From an uncultured Verrucomicrobiota bacterium (GTDB lineage: Bacteria; Verrucomicrobiota; Verrucomicrobiia; Limisphaerales; UBA1096), in assembly GCA_913045395.1 (NCBI GenBank), contig CAJWPV010000036.1, positions 1 to 9,051 on the forward strand: a DNA stretch of 9,051 nt, given 5' to 3'. Positions within the stretch are counted from its first letter, which is position 1. Each line of letters begins with the position of its first letter. A model generated the notes under the pieces. That model worked only from the letters and a program-made list of their open reading frames with translations. It had not been told where the DNA came from and ran no database searches. A program made the translations under genes and the position numbers. Positions 1-5,313 of the stretch are shown piece after piece.

Positions 1-1075
1 ATGCTTTCGAGTACACATCAATCTGGTTGTGCACGCGATCGCACTCGTCGCCGCGGATATCGACCGGTGAATGCGTGGCCTCGCCCAAGTGCCAAAAACC
101 GGCACCCTGCGCGGACTCATTCCGGCGGGTGGCCGGGTCGATGCGCGGATTTTCCACCAGGTCGCCAGCGATGTGCTCGACCACAAAATCGTCGTACGGC
201 ACGTCGGCGTTGAAGGCGCGGACGACGTAGTTGCGGTAGCGGTACGCCTCCGGAATCGGGAAGTCCGACTCGTGGCCGCGCGTCTCGGCGAAACGCACCA
301 AGTCGAGCCAGTGCTGCCCCCAGCGCTCGCCGAAGTGCGGAGAGGTGAGCAGGCGCTCGACAAGGTTTTCGTAGGCGTTCGGCGATGCATCTGCGACGAA
401 CGCCTCAACTTCCTCCGGTGTCGGCGGCAGGCCGATGAGGTCGAAGTGCAGCCGACGAACCAGTGTACGCCGAGTCGCCGCTGCGCTGGGGGAAAGCCCG
501 GCTGCCCGCAGCCTGGCGAGGATGAAACGGTCAACGGCGGTGCTGGCCCATTCCGCTCCGCCGACCGGCTCGACCGGCGGCGGCTGGACATCACGCCGCA
601 CAGGCTGCCACGCCCAGTGTTCGGTTTTGCGCTTGGCGATGTCGAACGCGTCCTTGTCGGTGATGTTGGCCGTCTTGCCGGCGCGGGGATCGGGCGCGCC
701 CATCACAATCCACCGGGTCAGCTTGTCGATGGCCTCCTGCGGAAGCTTGGTCTTGGGCGGCATCTGCAGGTCGGCGTTGTCATACGAAACCGCCTGGATC
801 AGTCGGCTGGCTTTGGAGTTGCCGGGGACGATAGCCGGGCCGGACTCGCCGCCCTTGCGGAGGCCCTCGCGGGTGTCTAGCAGGAGTTCCCCCTTGGCCT
901 TCCCGGCCTCTTTGCTGTGGCACTTGTAGCAGTTTTGGGCCAGCAACGGGCGGATGTGGTTCTCGAAAAACTCGATCCCCTCCGGCTCAGCCACCCCCAA
1001 GCCACTTGGCCAAGCAGCGGCCCACACCAGTCCAAGCGTGGTCAAACCTCGAAAAAAAACCCCGTCAAAAGTCAT
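1..1075 (-). CDS. Secreted PSCyt1/DUF1549 cytochrome-type protein (N-terminal part, cut by window edge)
   Basis: Read on the minus strand, an open frame runs from ATG at 1075-1073 to the window edge: 358 codons without a stop. Residues 1-29 look like a Sec signal peptide: a short n-region with one Arg, a hydrophobic stretch LTTLGLVWAAAW at 11-22, and likely cleavage after GVA at 27-29. Residues 30-130 form a PSCyt1 (planctomycete cytochrome C) domain, with haem motif CYKCH at 49-53 and MPP at 105-107 supplying a likely axial Met. From about 175 onward it matches DUF1549: LIGLPPTPEEVEAF (213-226), HFGERWGQHWLDLVRFAET (247-265) and DIRGDECDRVHNQIDVYSK (339-357). Full-length relatives usually continue with a CARCHDHKFD motif and DUF1553, which would lie outside the window. 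These proteins are abundant in Planctomycetes and Verrucomicrobia; the exact function is unsettled, though many sit near sulfatases and polysaccharide-degradation genes. An in-frame TTG at 1117-1115, preceded on the minus strand by GGAG with 7-nt spacing, is an alternative start. Confidence 0.9.
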   Translation of the reverse strand, partial: MTFDGVFFRGLTTLGLVWAAAWPSGLGVAEPEGIEFFENHIRPLLAQNCYKCHSKEAGKAKGELLLDTREGLRKGGESGPAIVPGNSKASRLIQAVSYDNADLQMPPKTKLPQEAIDKLTRWIVMGAPDPRAGKTANITDKDAFDIAKRKTEHWAWQPVRRDVQPPPVEPVGGAEWASTAVDRFILARLRAAGLSPSAAATRRTLVRRLHFDLIGLPPTPEEVEAFVADASPNAYENLVERLLTSPHFGERWGQHWLDLVRFAETRGHESDFPIPEAYRYRNYVVRAFNADVPYDDFVVEHIAGDLVENPRIDPATRRNESAQGAGFWHLGEATHSPVDIRGDECDRVHNQIDVYSKA

Positions 1076-1108
1076 GAGCAGACCTGCCGAGACTACAAAA
1101 AGGCGGCT

Positions 1109-1114
1109 ATTATT
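1109..1114 (-). promoter_or_regulatory. Candidate -10 element for the cytochrome-type gene
   Basis: On the minus strand this hexamer reads AATAAT, matching TATAAT at five of six positions, about 34 nt upstream of the ATG at 1075. No recognisable -35 hexamer lies 16-18 bp further upstream (1131-1138). That place is taken by the first unit of the GGCC array, so if the promoter is real it may need an activator or be controlled through the array. If the alternative TTG start at 1117 is used instead, this element cannot be the promoter. Inferred from sequence only. Confidence 0.3.
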
Positions 1115-1130
1115 CAAGGCATGGCTCCAT

Positions 1131-1160
1131 AGTGGGCCATCATTGGCCACGCTTGGCCAA
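1131..1160. repeat. Three tandem 10-bp units, each centred on GGCC
   Basis: The three consecutive decamers are AGTGGGCCAT, CATTGGCCAC and GCTTGGCCAA. Their GGCC dyad centres fall at 1136/1137, 1146/1147 and 1156/1157, exactly 10 bp apart, so all three face nearly the same side of the helix. The units form a gradient toward the perfect palindrome TTGGCCAA in the third. They lie in the spacer between the divergent cytochrome gene and yajC, next to the candidate -10 for the former. A cooperative protein-binding site is the simplest reading; this is inference. Confidence 0.55.
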
Positions 1161-1164
1161 AGGC
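1149..1164 (+). repeat. Intergenic TTGGCCAA palindromic repeat, copy 1
   Basis: ACGCTTGGCCAAAGGC matches the copy at 4177-4192 at 14 of 16 positions, with the palindromic core TTGGCCAA at 1153-1160. It overlaps the last unit of the phased array at 1131-1160. The same family of sequence occurs in all four intergenic gaps longer than 15 bp in this window. Confidence 0.6.
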
Positions 1165-1170
1165 AAAAAA

Positions 1171-1203
1171 GCGTTAAAGAACGCGGAAAACGCCCATTAA
1201 ACG
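1171..1203 (+). promoter_or_regulatory. Short hairpin and three AACGC direct repeats upstream of yajC
   Basis: GCGTT (1171-1175) and AACGC (1180-1184) can pair around an AAAG loop. AACGC then recurs at 1189-1193 and 1199-1203, so three copies are spaced by 9 and 10 bp on one face of the helix. The run of six A at 1165-1170 comes before the stem rather than a U-run after it, so it does not look like a terminator for a plus-strand transcript. It may be an operator for the yajC-secDF promoter. Function unproven. Confidence 0.3.
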
Positions 1204-1204
1204 C

Positions 1205-1232
1205 TTGCAATCGACCTGCCGATCACTACAGT
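1205..1232 (+). promoter_or_regulatory. Weak candidate sigma-70-type promoter for yajC-secDF
   Basis: TTGCAA (1205-1210; 4 of 6 matches to TTGACA) is followed after 16 bp by TACAGT (1227-1232; 4 of 6 to TATAAT). Transcription would start near 1239, giving a leader of about 20 nt before the yajC ATG. Both boxes are imperfect, and the call rests on position as much as on sequence. Confidence 0.27.
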
Positions 1233-1257
1233 TCGCGCCCTTTTGTTGAGAGCCGAA

Positions 1258-1596
1258 ATGAGCTTAGACCCCACACAACTGATTCTGCTGGCGCAGGGTC
1301 AACCGCAACCGCAAGGCGGCCTAACGGGAATGTTTGTTCCCATGATCCTGATGGTTGTCATCTTCTATTTCCTGCTCATTCGGCCCCAGCAGAAAAAAGC
1401 CAAGGAGCATACGAAAATGGTGGGAGCACTCAAGTCCGGCGACTCTGTGGTCACCCGGGGCGGCGTGGTGGGTGCCGTGCAGTCGGTCAAGGAAACCACC
1501 GTTTCGATCCGCTCACTCGAGAGCAAGTTTGAGGTGGAGAAACACGCCATCGAGCGTGTCATCCAAGACAAGTCGGATTTAAAGGACAACAAGTAA
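1258..1596 (+). CDS. yajC: Sec translocon accessory subunit YajC
   Basis: A 112-residue inner-membrane protein that associates with SecD and SecF in the holotranslocon and supports protein export. A Gln/Pro-rich N-terminus (residues 13-19) is followed by one membrane helix at about 25-42 and the family hallmark RPQQKK at 42-47. After this comes the small cytoplasmic domain with GDSVVTRGGVVG (61-72) and a segment like 'VEKHAIERVI' (93-102). Length is normal for the family. ATG at 1258 is preferred over the in-frame TTG codons at 1243 and 1246; a weak GAG purine stretch lies about 7 nt upstream. The stop is nine bases before secDF, so the two are almost certainly one operon. The adjacency to secDF is the usual arrangement and makes the identification firm. 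Confidence 0.95.
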   Translation: MSLDPTQLILLAQGQPQPQGGLTGMFVPMILMVVIFYFLLIRPQQKKAKEHTKMVGALKSGDSVVTRGGVVGAVQSVKETTVSIRSLESKFEVEKHAIERVIQDKSDLKDNK

Positions 1597-1605
1597 GCCA
1601 ACATC

Positions 1606-4098
1606 GTGAAACGAAACAACCTAGCGAGATTCCTTTTATTGCTGCTCATCCTAGGCTGGGCCTGGACCGAGATGTACCCGCTCTGGGATAAACCCGGAAA
1701 ATTGATCGAGCAATTTGACAAAGCCACAAACAAGGACGCGGACTTCGACAAAGTATTCCAGGCGGCCTATGCGAACTTTGACCCCGATGACAAAAACAGC
1801 AATGAGTTCGGCACGCTCTACGAAGCTGTGGAGGCGTCCGGCCTGGTGCTGACCAATTACAATTTCCCAAAAATGACATTTCGTGGCCAAGTCCCCGACA
1901 ACCGGCTTGTCCTGCAAAAACTCCAGAAACAGGTGGCCGGACAGATTCAGCTCGGGCTAGACCTGAAAGGCGGTTCGTCGTTCCTCGTGGCGATAGACAC
2001 CAACAAGCTTGAGAACACTGCCGCCAGCGGCGCCCTCGCCCAGGCAGTGGAGGTGCTACGTCGGCGCGTGGACACCATCGGTGTGGCCGAGCCGGACATA
2101 CGGCCATTGGGTGCCAACAAGATCATGATCCAGTTGCCCGGGTTGTCCGAGGCTGACCAGGCGAAAGCCAAAAAACTGGTGACCGAGGCTGCCTTTCTGG
2201 AATTCGCCCTCGTCCACGAGAATTCCGATAGATTGATCGCCGACGAACTCACCCCCGATGGCTATAAGAAATACGCCTACACCTCAAAAGACGCCCAAGG
2301 AGACAAATTCACCCGTGATGTGCTGGTTGAGATCGAAAACGAATACGGCCTGAAGGGCGAACACATCACCAGCGCCTACCCCTCCCGCGATCCACTGACC
2401 CAGTCGCCCATGATTCTTTTCGGCTTCAACAGCGAAGGAGCCTCTGCAATGGGAAATTTAACCCGACAGGAAAACATCGGCAAGCAGATGGCAATCATTC
2501 TCGACGGCAAGCTGCTGTCCGCCCCGGTCTTGCAGGATCGCATCACCAGCAACGGACAGATCACGGGGGACTTCACCTCGGAGGAGGCGGCCACCATCGC
2601 CAACGCGCTGCTTAACCCACTCAAGGCGCCACTCACGATTGAGGAGGAGATGAGTGTGGAGCCTAGCCTCGGTGAGGACTCGGTGAATAGCGGCTTCAAC
2701 GCGGCGCTGTACGGCGTGATCGCCGTAGCGCTGTTCATGCTCCTCTATTACTGGTTCTCCGGCCTCGTCGCCAACTTCGCGCTGGTGCTGAACCTGTTCA
2801 TCCTGATCGGCGTGATGTGCTACCTTGATGCTGCGCTGACACTGCCCGGTATCGCCGGTATCGTGCTGACGATCGGTATGGCCATCGACGCCAACGTCCT
2901 GATCTTCGAGCGTATCCGGGAGGAACTCAAGGCCGGCAAGGGCACGCAGGGAGCGGTCGAGACCGGCTACAGCAAGGCATTCGGCACGATCATTGACGCC
3001 AACCTAACCACGCTTATCGTCTCGGTAATTCTCATGTCGATGGGCACCGGCCCGGTGAAGGGCTTCGGTGTCACTCTGACCGTCGGCATCTGCGCCAGCA
3101 TGTTTACCGCACTCGTGATCACCCGCCTGGTTTTTGATGCGTTCAGGAACTTTGGCACCGGCCAGGGACTGCGCCTGATGGAACAGCCGAAGTTCAACTT
3201 CATGAGCTTTGCAAAGTACGCCTTTGTCATCTCATGGATTCTGGTGGCGGTTGGGATCGGGACCGGCATCAGCCGGGGCTCGGATGCCATGGGCGTGGAC
3301 TTCAAGGGCGGCGACCAGATAACATTGGAATTCACCACCAAGAAAACTACTGAGGAATTGCGTGCCGCGATTGGCCGAGACAGTCAGATCCAGTACCAAG
3401 CTGCAAGCGGTGGCAAAACAGAGCGGCTTCAGGTCACGGTGGGCTTTGGCAAGGGGGAACAAGCTTTCACAACGCTCACCGAGCAGTTCGCTGACGCAGA
3501 GTTTAAGAAGGTCAGCCAGTTGCGCACAGGCCCGAGCATCAGTAACGAGATACTTCAGAGCGCCAGCAAGTCACTGCTGATCGCCATGTTCGCCATTCTT
3601 GTTTATGTCACGTTCCGCTACGAGTTCTCGTTCGCACTGGGTGCCATCCTAGCCATCTGCCATGACGTGCTGATGACGCTGGGTATCTTTTTCCTTTGGG
3701 GCGGCGAGTTGAGCGCGCCGGTGATGGCGGCCGTGCTGACGATCATCGGTTTCTCGATCAACGACACGATTGTCATCTTCGACCGCATTCGGGAGGACTT
3801 GAAACTTGGCCTGCCGGGCACGTTCACCGAGATCATGAATGGCGCGATCAGCAAGACACTGAGCCGCACGGTCATCACCTCCGGCACGACCCTGCTGGCG
3901 ACGGGATCACTGTTCCTGTTCGGCGGCGGCGCGATCCACTCCTTCGCCTTCGTGCTGCTGGCCGGTGTGGTTACCGGCACGTTCTCCAGCATCTTCATCG
4001 CCGGCTCGCTGGTGCTCTGGAAAAACAAGGGGGAGAAGCCGAAGCTGGCCGACGAGACCGTGATCACCCAGCACAGCATTTCCACCTCGGAGGCGTGA
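1606..4098 (+). CDS. secDF: Protein translocase subunit SecDF (fused SecD and SecF)
   Basis: An 830-residue inner-membrane RND-type protein that uses the proton gradient to pull exported chains through SecYEG on the outer side. The SecD half has TM1 at about 7-22, the motif LGLDLKGG at 116-123, GVAEPDIRPLG at 159-169 and a periplasmic head up to about 360. Its five-helix bundle carries IGMAIDANVLIFERIREE at 423-440, with the proton-relay Asp at 428. The SecF half starts near 535, with GVDFKGGDQI at 563-572 and GFSINDTIVIFDRIRE at 715-730 (Asp720). Arg754 in TLSRTVITSG matches the conserved relay Arg. All key charged residues are present, so it should be active. GTG at 1606 is the start, nine bases after yajC, with no strong Shine-Dalgarno. 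A region of about 90 residues between TM1 and LGLDLKGG, rich in Asp, Lys and Asn, makes it longer than the roughly 735-residue SecDF of Bacillus or Thermus. Confidence 0.97.
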   Translation: MKRNNLARFLLLLLILGWAWTEMYPLWDKPGKLIEQFDKATNKDADFDKVFQAAYANFDPDDKNSNEFGTLYEAVEASGLVLTNYNFPKMTFRGQVPDNRLVLQKLQKQVAGQIQLGLDLKGGSSFLVAIDTNKLENTAASGALAQAVEVLRRRVDTIGVAEPDIRPLGANKIMIQLPGLSEADQAKAKKLVTEAAFLEFALVHENSDRLIADELTPDGYKKYAYTSKDAQGDKFTRDVLVEIENEYGLKGEHITSAYPSRDPLTQSPMILFGFNSEGASAMGNLTRQENIGKQMAIILDGKLLSAPVLQDRITSNGQITGDFTSEEAATIANALLNPLKAPLTIEEEMSVEPSLGEDSVNSGFNAALYGVIAVALFMLLYYWFSGLVANFALVLNLFILIGVMCYLDAALTLPGIAGIVLTIGMAIDANVLIFERIREELKAGKGTQGAVETGYSKAFGTIIDANLTTLIVSVILMSMGTGPVKGFGVTLTVGICASMFTALVITRLVFDAFRNFGTGQGLRLMEQPKFNFMSFAKYAFVISWILVAVGIGTGISRGSDAMGVDFKGGDQITLEFTTKKTTEELRAAIGRDSQIQYQAASGGKTERLQVTVGFGKGEQAFTTLTEQFADAEFKKVSQLRTGPSISNEILQSASKSLLIAMFAILVYVTFRYEFSFALGAILAICHDVLMTLGIFFLWGGELSAPVMAAVLTIIGFSINDTIVIFDRIREDLKLGLPGTFTEIMNGAISKTLSRTVITSGTTLLATGSLFLFGGGAIHSFAFVLLAGVVTGTFSSIFIAGSLVLWKNKGEKPKLADETVITQHSISTSEA

Positions 4099-4160
4099 GG
4101 GTTGACCAGATTTACTGAAGAGCGCCAGCAGACGCCCCCGGACGGCTTTCCTATTGCAGA

Positions 4161-4173
4161 CTACCCCGGGTAG
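4161..4173 (+). other. Small inverted repeat in the secDF-terC gap
   Basis: CTACC (4161-4165) and GGTAG (4169-4173) flank a CCG loop in the 114-bp gap. No T-run follows, so it is a poor intrinsic terminator, and transcription probably reads from secDF into terC. The rest of the gap holds no clear promoter. Confidence 0.3.
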
Positions 4174-4176
4174 GCC

Positions 4177-4192
4177 GCGCTTGGCCAAACGC
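4177..4192 (+). repeat. Intergenic TTGGCCAA palindromic repeat, copy 2
   Basis: GCGCTTGGCCAAACGC is taken as the reference copy. It is palindromic except at one pair of positions (4180 and 4189). It ends 20 nt before the terC start codon. Copy 3 differs by one base and copies 1 and 4 by a few. Confidence 0.6.
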
Positions 4193-4194
4193 AA

Positions 4195-4211
4195 CCCGAA
4201 AGGCAACCGGG
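4195..4211 (+). promoter_or_regulatory. Possible small hairpin carrying the terC ribosome-binding site
   Basis: CCCG (4195-4198) can pair with CGGG (4208-4211), leaving a nine-base loop that contains AAAGG, the only Shine-Dalgarno-like stretch before the terC ATG at 4213. The stem ends one base before the start codon, so folding could modulate translation. Only four base pairs support it; it may be incidental. Confidence 0.25.
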
Positions 4212-4212
4212 C

Positions 4213-5208
4213 ATGACACTCACCGCAGCTACACTGACCGTCACCCCGGTGATCTGGCTCGTCTTCGTAGGCGCGGTGTTGGTGTTTCTCGCGCTCGATC
4301 TCGGTGTGTTCCACCGCAAACCGCGCGCGGTCGACTTCGGTGAAGCGCTGATGTGGACGACCATTTGGTTTTCGATGGCCATGGCGTTCGCCTTCTGGCT
4401 GGCACCAATAATGATCGGCGAACAATGGCAGGCCTCCCACACCAAGCTTTTCATCACCGGCTATGTGGTGGAGTTGTCGCTGTCGATGGACAACGTGTTC
4501 GTGATCGCGCTGATTTTCACCTACTTCCGTGTGCCACTGGAATATCAACATCGCGTGCTGTTCTGGGGGATCCTCGGCGCACTCGTGATGCGCGCGGTGA
4601 TGATCCTGTCCGGGGCGGAACTGATCGAGCGGTTCGACTGGATTCTGTACGTATTCGGCGCATTCCTGCTATTTACCGGCATCAAGATGCTCTTCGCCGG
4701 CGACGAGGAAGTGGAGCCGGAGAAAAACATTGTCATCCGCCTGGCCCGAAAGATCTATCCGGTTACGACAGAGTATGATGGACAGCACTTTTTCACCCCC
4801 CTGAACGGTCGTCGCGCCCTCACGCCGCTGGCCCTGTGCCTGATCATGGTCGAGACGACTGACCTCATTTTTGCGGTGGACTCCATCCCGGCCATCTTCG
4901 GCATCACCACCGAGGCGTTCATCGTTTTCACTTCGAATGTGTTTGCTATTTTGGGCCTGCGGTCGCTCTACTTCGTCTTGGTCGGGCTGCTTCGGCACTT
5001 CCGCTACCTGAAGTACGGGATGGCACTCGTGCTGGTGTTCATCGGGTTCAAAATGCTGGTCGTCCTTTGGGAGGGCCATCCAGCTTGGCTGAACTTTGAG
5101 GGCAACCACGACGCCGTCCTCGGAATCATCGGGGCAATCCTTGGCCTGTCCATCGTAGCCTCTGTGTTGGCACCGGGAGGAACCGGAACAGATGCCGGGA
5201 AAGATTGA
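4213..5208 (+). CDS. TerC-family integral membrane metal transporter (Alx-like)
   Basis: A 331-residue polytopic membrane protein, close to the length of E. coli Alx (about 320). TerC-family proteins (Alx, MeeF/MeeY) are linked to manganese export and metal homeostasis; the older tellurite-resistance label reflects the founding member. Family motifs are intact: ELSLSMDNVFVIALIF at 87-102 (Asp93), ETTDLIFAVDSIPAIFGIT at 214-232 (Asp217, Asp223) and FTSNVFAILGLRSLYF at 239-254. Hydrophobic segments lie near 12-32, 46-66, 80-104, 115-133, 143-162, 203-224, 230-260, 270-286 and 301-320, with a soluble loop rich in Glu and Lys at 163-200. The ATG follows an AAAGG stretch. It begins 114 bp after secDF on the same strand. 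Bacillus relatives are reported to act with the Sec machinery to metallate exported enzymes, which makes this location interesting. The substrate cannot be read from sequence, so no symbol is given. Confidence 0.93.
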   Translation: MTLTAATLTVTPVIWLVFVGAVLVFLALDLGVFHRKPRAVDFGEALMWTTIWFSMAMAFAFWLAPIMIGEQWQASHTKLFITGYVVELSLSMDNVFVIALIFTYFRVPLEYQHRVLFWGILGALVMRAVMILSGAELIERFDWILYVFGAFLLFTGIKMLFAGDEEVEPEKNIVIRLARKIYPVTTEYDGQHFFTPLNGRRALTPLALCLIMVETTDLIFAVDSIPAIFGITTEAFIVFTSNVFAILGLRSLYFVLVGLLRHFRYLKYGMALVLVFIGFKMLVVLWEGHPAWLNFEGNHDAVLGIIGAILGLSIVASVLAPGGTGTDAGKD

Positions 5209-5215
5209 CGGCCAG

Positions 5216-5231
5216 GCGCTTGGCAAAACGC
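5216..5231 (+). repeat. Intergenic TTGGCCAA-type repeat, copy 3 (one substitution)
   Basis: GCGCTTGGCAAAACGC differs from copy 2 only at 5225 (A for C), which breaks the core palindrome but keeps the outer GGCG/CGCC arms (5215-5218 and 5229-5232). It begins 8 bp after the terC stop codon. TTGGCA at 5220-5225 matches a -35 hexamer at five of six positions. The best -10-like hexamer, TTTAGT at 5245-5250, is 19 bp away, longer than ideal, so a recJ promoter here is only a weak suggestion. Confidence 0.5.
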
Positions 5232-5253
5232 CGCCGCAAAAAAATTTAGTTGT

Positions 5254-5313
5254 ATGAACAATAACCCTGACAAACTGATCCGGACATCAAGGAGGGTTCG
5301 GATTCCGGCGTGA
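5254..5313 (+). CDS. Possible 19-codon upstream ORF coupled to recJ
   Basis: ATG at 5254 opens a frame encoding MNNNPDKLIRTSRRVRIPA, stopping at TGA 5311-5313. That stop overlaps the recJ GTG start (5310-5312) in the tetranucleotide GTGA, a typical translational-coupling geometry. The two adjacent AGG Arg codons at 5290-5295 form the core of the AAGGAGGG Shine-Dalgarno of recJ. There is no obvious ribosome-binding site before the upstream ATG, only an A-rich tract, so it may not be translated. No similarity to any known leader peptide is recognised. Confidence 0.3.
   Translation: MNNNPDKLIRTSRRVRIPA
5289..5296 (+). promoter_or_regulatory. Strong Shine-Dalgarno sequence for recJ
   Basis: AAGGAGGG is the clearest anti-16S match before any start in the window. 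It ends 13 nt before the GTG at 5310, which is longer than ideal. No other start codon lies in frame between the upstream in-frame TGA (5268-5270) and 5310, so the GTG start is well supported. Confidence 0.7.

Noticed and set aside
71..880. 269-codon open frame on the plus strand
   Set aside because: It lies antisense to the cytochrome/DUF1549 gene, has no family motifs, and its composition is what the opposite strand of GC-rich coding DNA gives. The minus-strand product has unmistakable motifs.
1006..1013. TTGGCCAA inside the signal-peptide region of the cytochrome-type gene
   Set aside because: It is an exact core match, but lies in coding sequence and its flanks do not match the 16-mer. 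It is counted in the statistics but not called as a copy.
4102..4107. TTGACC as a -35 box for terC
   Set aside because: No -10-like hexamer occurs 16-18 bp downstream, and the hexamer begins only three bases after the secDF stop.
4099..4212. Possible manganese (yybP-ykoY) riboswitch before terC
   Set aside because: Such riboswitches are common before manganese exporters, but the 114-bp gap shows no recognisable conserved loops and only two tiny stems.
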